Source: JBECKQ01 sp040235375
Lineage (GTDB): Bacteria > Planctomycetota > Phycisphaerae > UBA1845
Length of the DNA stretch: 17,984 nt
Reading direction: 5' to 3'
NCBI GenBank assembly: GCA_040235375.1
Contig: JBECKQ010000210.1
Location: forward strand, 1-17,984
Shown: positions 15,224 through 17,984 of the stretch, one piece after another
Numbering within the stretch: position 1 is the stretch's first letter
Layout of the letters: every line of letters starts with the position of its first letter
The notes under the pieces: model-generated
Told to the model about the DNA's origin: nothing
The model's database searches: none
Seen by the model: only the letters and a program-made list of their open reading frames with translations
Translations under genes and position numbers: made by a program

Positions 15224-16269
15224 GCATCACTCCTCTCGTGCGGTGGCCGGCCAAGATCGTATCTCTGCACGGGCGCCTCGCGAAACGGCGCGACCATCGC
15301 CCACATGGCCTCGATCAACCTCTCCAGCCCCCGTCCCGTCGCGGCACTGATCGGCAGCACCTCGCGGGCGATCTCGCGGCTCAGCGCCTCGACCGGCTCG
15401 AGCGAAGCGGCCAGGTCGATCTTGTTGGCGACCACGATCTCCGGCTTGCCGGCCAGCGTCATGCTGTGCTTCTCGAGCTCCGCCCGGATCACGCCGTAGT
15501 CCTCCGCCGGTGAATGCTCGTCGATCGGGCACACGTCGATCACGTGAATGATGACTCGCGTCCGCTCGATATGCCGTAGAAAAGCGTCGCCGAGGCCGGC
15601 TCCCTCGTGCGCCCCCTCGATCAGACCGGGGATGTCCGCCAGGACAATCCGCCGGTCATCCGACAGCTCCGCGATGCCCAACTGGGGTTCCAGCGTCGTG
15701 AAAGGATAGGCCGCGATCTTCGGCCGAGCCGCTGAAAGCCGGGAAAGCAGGGTGCTCTTCCCGGCGTTGGGCAGCCCCACCAGGCCGGCGTCGGCGATGA
15801 GCTTGAGTGTCAGCCGCAGTTCGCGGGCCTCCCCCGGCTCGCCCGGCTCGGCGTGGCGCGGCGCCTGCTGGGTCGCCGTGGCGAATGCCTTGTTACCGCG
15901 GCCGCCCGATCCGCCCTTCGCCACGCAGCACGTCTCTTCCGGCCTCGCCAGATCCTTCAACAGCACCCCGGTTTCCCGATCGTAGACAAGCGTGCCGACC
16001 GGCAGATCCACGGTCAGGTCGATGCCGTTCCTGCCGGCCCGATCGTTGCCTTCCCCTGGACGCCCGGACTCCGCCCGCCAATGGTGCCGGCCCTTCAGAT
16101 GGTGCAGTGTGGCCACACTGGGCGCAGCCCGGAATATGACGCTTCCGCCGTTCCCGCCGTCACCGCCGTCCGGCCCGCCGAGGGGCCGATACTTCTCCCG
16201 GCGGAAACTCATGCAGCCGTGGCCGCCTTTCCCTCCCTCGACGTAGATTTCCGCCTCGTCGATGAACAT
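15220..16269 (-). CDS. obgE: Obg GTPase, ribosome assembly factor
   Basis: A 349-residue Obg/CgtA GTPase that binds the 50S subunit and links ribosome maturation to growth and stress. The glycine-rich Obg domain fills residues 1-158 (FRREKYRPLGGPDGGDGGNG, later KGGSGGRGNKAF). The G domain has GLPNAGKST (165-173), the FTTLEPQLG switch I (190-198), DIPGLIEGA (212-220), NKID (282-285) and SAATG (308-312). There is no OCT domain, and the C-terminal tail after residue 330 is short. The ATG at 16269 has only a weak GGTG upstream. The gene follows rpmA after an intrinsic terminator hairpin and overlaps coaX at its end. Confidence 0.96.
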   Translation of the reverse strand: MFIDEAEIYVEGGKGGHGCMSFRREKYRPLGGPDGGDGGNGGSVIFRAAPSVATLHHLKGRHHWRAESGRPGEGNDRAGRNGIDLTVDLPVGTLVYDRETGVLLKDLARPEETCCVAKGGSGGRGNKAFATATQQAPRHAEPGEPGEARELRLTLKLIADAGLVGLPNAGKSTLLSRLSAARPKIAAYPFTTLEPQLGIAELSDDRRIVLADIPGLIEGAHEGAGLGDAFLRHIERTRVIIHVIDVCPIDEHSPAEDYGVIRAELEKHSMTLAGKPEIVVANKIDLAASLEPVEALSREIAREVLPISAATGRGLERLIEAMWAMVAPFREAPVQRYDLGRPPHERSDA

Positions 16270-16292
16270 GTCGCTGCACCGGAAAGCCTAAG

Positions 16293-16318
16293 AAAAAAGG
16301 GTGATCGGTCGATCACCC
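16293..16318 (-). terminator. intrinsic terminator or attenuator between rpmA and obgE
   Basis: On the minus strand GGGTGATC (16318-16311) pairs with GATCACCC (16306-16299) across a GACC loop and is followed directly by six T (16298-16293). The stem is 8 perfect base pairs, the classical Rho-independent form. It lies about 40 bases after the rpmA stop and 23 bases before the obgE start. Partial read-through would make more L27 than Obg, CoaX and the MnmE-like protein. Confidence 0.85.
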
Positions 16319-16357
16319 CGCATTTGCTCGCCATATTGTCTGCCGCGAACGCCGGCC

Positions 16358-16603
16358 CTAGTTGCTGACGGGCTCCACCGTGACCTGCCGGCCGCGGTAG
16401 CGGACCACGCCGTCCCGCAGCGCGAACAGAGTGTAATCGCGCCCGACACCGACGTGGTGGCCGGGCCGGTACTTCGTCCCACACTGGCGAAGGATGATCG
16501 TGCCCACGGTGACGGACTCGCCACCGAATTTCTTGACGCCGCGGAACTGCGGGTTGCTGTCACGCCCGTTCCGGCTGGACCCTTGTCCCTTCTTATGTGC
16601 CAT
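16358..16603 (-). CDS. rpmA: 50S ribosomal protein L27 (bL27)
   Basis: An 81-residue bL27, a protein of the large subunit whose N-terminus reaches toward the peptidyl-transferase centre. The mature-type start MAHKKGQGSSRNGRDSN is directly visible, so no N-terminal cleavage extension of the Firmicutes type is present. The family core is TVGTIILRQCGTKYRPG, then HVGVGRDYTLFAL. The start at 16603 is set by family homology and by CGGAG seven bases upstream; an in-frame extension to 16639 is not needed. The usual upstream partner rplU (L21) is absent and is replaced by an exported hypothetical gene 64 bases away. The gene heads the rpmA-obgE order common in bacteria. Confidence 0.97.
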   Translation of the reverse strand: MAHKKGQGSSRNGRDSNPQFRGVKKFGGESVTVGTIILRQCGTKYRPGHHVGVGRDYTLFALRDGVVRYRGRQVTVEPVSN

Positions 16604-16667
16604 CTGTTCACTCCGTAGATGCCGGCCCGAGCGATCCACCGGGGCAAATCCGGCAACCTGCGTATTA

Positions 16668-17318
16668 CTACCTCATGACCCAGGCCGTTTCCCGCCGGAC
16701 TGGTGTGACCGCCTCGCGGGTGACTGAATCGCTCGGCAGATCATACGTGATTCCGAGCGATTTGCGAAGCGTGAAGAATCGCGGATTCCGCTGCGACACC
16801 CCCTTGGAGGGCTCGAACGATGGGTTATTGATCCGCTGGATCTCTCCCGAGAGCCCGGCCACGTAGACCGTCACTTGGTCCGCGTTGGGGTCGAAATCCC
16901 GGAATACCGCGGCGGAAGTCCGGGCGTTGTCCGGCCCCTGAAGCAGTTTGCCGCTCGCCCGGATGGGGTCGCGAAAAAACGGATAAAGCCTTTTGTGGCG
17001 GGCCTTTATGACATCGTAGACCGTCGGGCTGATCCGATCGCCCCCCACCACCACGTCGAACGTGTCGGTGACCAGCTCGAAAGTCGGGTAGAAATCCACC
17101 TCGCGGCCGGTGTTGTTCGTCACCGTGTAGAGCATGTACCAAAACGTGGTCGGGGCCTTGTCGCCGGGCAGCACAACGTCGATCCGCTGCAGATCGTGGT
17201 ACTCGAAATCGAGCTGCCAGCTCTTTGGATTCCGCGACGGCTCGGGCGCAGCCAGAACGCCGGCGGCGACCGCGAACACCAGAACGCACGCGCTTAAAAC
17301 TATGGACCGATCCTTCAT
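16668..17318 (-). CDS. exported hypothetical protein at the head of the rpmA-obgE run
   Basis: A 216-residue protein of no family I recognise. Residues 1-24 are a clear signal peptide (MKDRSIVLSACVLVFAVAAG, then VLAA before PEP). The mature part is beta-rich, with YMLYTVTNNTGREVDFYPTF suggesting an immunoglobulin-like or DUF-type sandwich, and it contains a single further domain without repeats. The ATG at 17318 is placed by the signal peptide and by a promoter that ends at the start codon; the frame continues upstream to 17393 but that part would lie before transcription begins. It lies 64 bases upstream of rpmA on the same strand and probably shares its transcript. Confidence 0.78.
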   Translation of the reverse strand: MKDRSIVLSACVLVFAVAAGVLAAPEPSRNPKSWQLDFEYHDLQRIDVVLPGDKAPTTFWYMLYTVTNNTGREVDFYPTFELVTDTFDVVVGGDRISPTVYDVIKARHKRLYPFFRDPIRASGKLLQGPDNARTSAAVFRDFDPNADQVTVYVAGLSGEIQRINNPSFEPSKGVSQRNPRFFTLRKSLGITYDLPSDSVTREAVTPVRRETAWVMR

Positions 17319-17325
17319 TACTCCG

Positions 17326-17353
17326 ATTCTACTTGTCCCTCCACCCCTGTCAA
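17326..17353 (-). promoter_or_regulatory. near-consensus sigma-70 promoter, predicted leaderless start
   Basis: The minus strand has TTGACA at 17353-17348, a 16-base spacer and TAGAAT at 17331-17326. Transcription should start about 7 bases downstream, at 17319 or 17318, where the A of the ATG is 17318. The mRNA would then have no leader. CGGAG between the -10 and the ATG is only two bases from the start codon, too close for a normal ribosome binding site. This promoter probably drives the exported hypothetical gene and rpmA. Confidence 0.68.
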
Positions 17354-17611
17354 TTTCCGCAACTCGCCGGGAGCGGCTCCGCTCGCACCCCATCCCACCG
17401 ACTCCGCTGTCTCACCGGCACGGTCTGCGCCCGCCCCCCCAATCGACAGCGCCAGGCGTGCCGAGTCGGTACTGCGTTCACCAGGCGGTAACTCGCGCGC
17501 AAGCGTGATTTCGAAGGAACGCCCCGCTGCAGGTGGAAAAACTCACAGATGCAGCGTGGAATTGACGCGAACGGCTGCCGCGCCTGGTGGTTCTGCAACG
17601 CCTGCAACCTC

Positions 17612-17639
17612 TTGTTTGAGCAATATCGCCGCGTATAAT
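17612..17639 (+). promoter_or_regulatory. sigma-70-type promoter for the right-edge gene
   Basis: TTGTTT (17612-17617), a 16-base spacer and a perfect TATAAT (17634-17639) precede the right-edge gene. The start of transcription would be near 17646, giving a leader of about 33 bases that contains GGAG. The 258 bases between the divergent promoter at 17353 and this one hold no supported gene. Confidence 0.65.
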
Positions 17640-17678
17640 CGGGTGCAGTTAGCCTCGCGATCCGACGGAGACGTCCCG

Positions 17679-17984
17679 TTGCCAGGAAGCGAAGACCGCG
17701 CACATCAAGATGCTCCGCCGCCGGTGATTCCCCAAACGCCGACGGTTGTCTATCAGAACCAGTCGCAGACGGTCTGGTGGGTTATTGCCGTATGCCTCGC
17801 CGTCATCGCTACCGCTCTCGTTGTCCGCAGCGATCGCGACGGCGGGCTACTCGACCGGGCGATGGCCCAATCCACGTCCGCGGGAGCGCACGGCGTGTTT
17901 GCCTTCAGCGGCCAGATGACGAAAAACTCTTATGGCGTCTACATGGTGGACGTCGATACCGGAACCATCTGGTGCTACGAGTAC
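17679..17984 (+). CDS. membrane-anchored hypothetical protein, 3' end outside the window
   Basis: From TTG at 17679 the plus frame is open to the edge (102 codons). TTG is chosen because GGAG lies 8 bases upstream and a clear promoter precedes it; the first in-frame ATG comes only after the membrane segment. The protein has a Pro-rich, polar N-terminus (about 33 residues), one hydrophobic helix TVWWVIAVCLAVIATALVV (about residues 35-53) and then an external part with GVFAFSGQMTKNSYGVYMVD and DTGTIWCYEY. The last part may be the start of a beta-propeller or other repeat domain, but too little is visible to name it. Confidence 0.7.
   Translation, partial: MPGSEDRAHQDAPPPVIPQTPTVVYQNQSQTVWWVIAVCLAVIATALVVRSDRDGGLLDRAMAQSTSAGAHGVFAFSGQMTKNSYGVYMVDVDTGTIWCYEY

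Noticed and set aside
17350..17703. Minus-strand ORF of 117 codons at the right end
   Set aside because: Very Arg-rich, crosses two promoter candidates and has no motif or ribosome binding site.

Overview
The window is GC-rich bacterial DNA that most resembles a member of the Planctomycetota, perhaps a Phycisphaerae-like lineage. This is an inference from gene content: a PknB-type Ser/Thr kinase with an extra N-terminal domain and a DMG motif, tandem DUF3857/transglutaminase-like exported proteins, a divergent MnmE-like GTPase, and several exported proteins with no recognisable family. No rRNA gene or other direct taxonomic marker is present.

Positions 1-1884 look like the edge of an integrated element or its remains. 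On the minus strand a 5'-truncated D5/P4-type phage or plasmid helicase runs off the left edge. A plus-strand HTH-like hypothetical gene lies next to it, followed by about 550 bases with no supported gene. The region ends at 1845-1884 with exactly the 5' half of a tRNA-Ser(UGA) gene, cut at the anticodon loop, as expected for a site-specific integration point.

Positions 1885-6611 hold small housekeeping and stress genes. A minus-strand short-chain dehydrogenase is followed by a possible coupled 52-codon membrane ORF. A plus-strand fluoride-channel gene (crcB) overlaps a DUF190 gene. An exported Cu/Zn superoxide dismutase (sodC) has all its metal ligands but no cysteine. A strong hairpin separates it from a convergent exported parvulin-type peptidyl-prolyl isomerase. 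A small IscA/HesB-fold protein without the cluster-binding cysteines follows.

Positions 7058-11757 form a plus-strand cluster: a DUF3857-transglutaminase protein with an intact Cys/His/Asp triad, a related protein whose triad has been replaced, and a membrane-anchored 170-residue protein of unknown function. They converge on a minus-strand membrane-anchored Ser/Thr kinase at 11774-13012.

Positions 13216-17353 form a minus-strand run: exported hypothetical protein, rpmA (L27), obgE, coaX and an mnmE-like gene. obgE/coaX and coaX/mnmE overlap by 4 and 8 bases. A near-consensus promoter sits so close to the first start codon that its mRNA should be leaderless. A textbook intrinsic terminator lies between rpmA and obgE and probably sets the ratio of L27 to the downstream genes. 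At the right edge a TTG-started membrane protein gene, with a clear promoter, runs out of the window.

I found no CRISPR array, intact transposon or clearly new multi-gene defence system. The most distinctive items are the split tRNA-Ser site, the active/inactive transglutaminase pair, the cysteine-free SodC, the divergent MnmE and the regulatory layout of the rpmA-obgE run.
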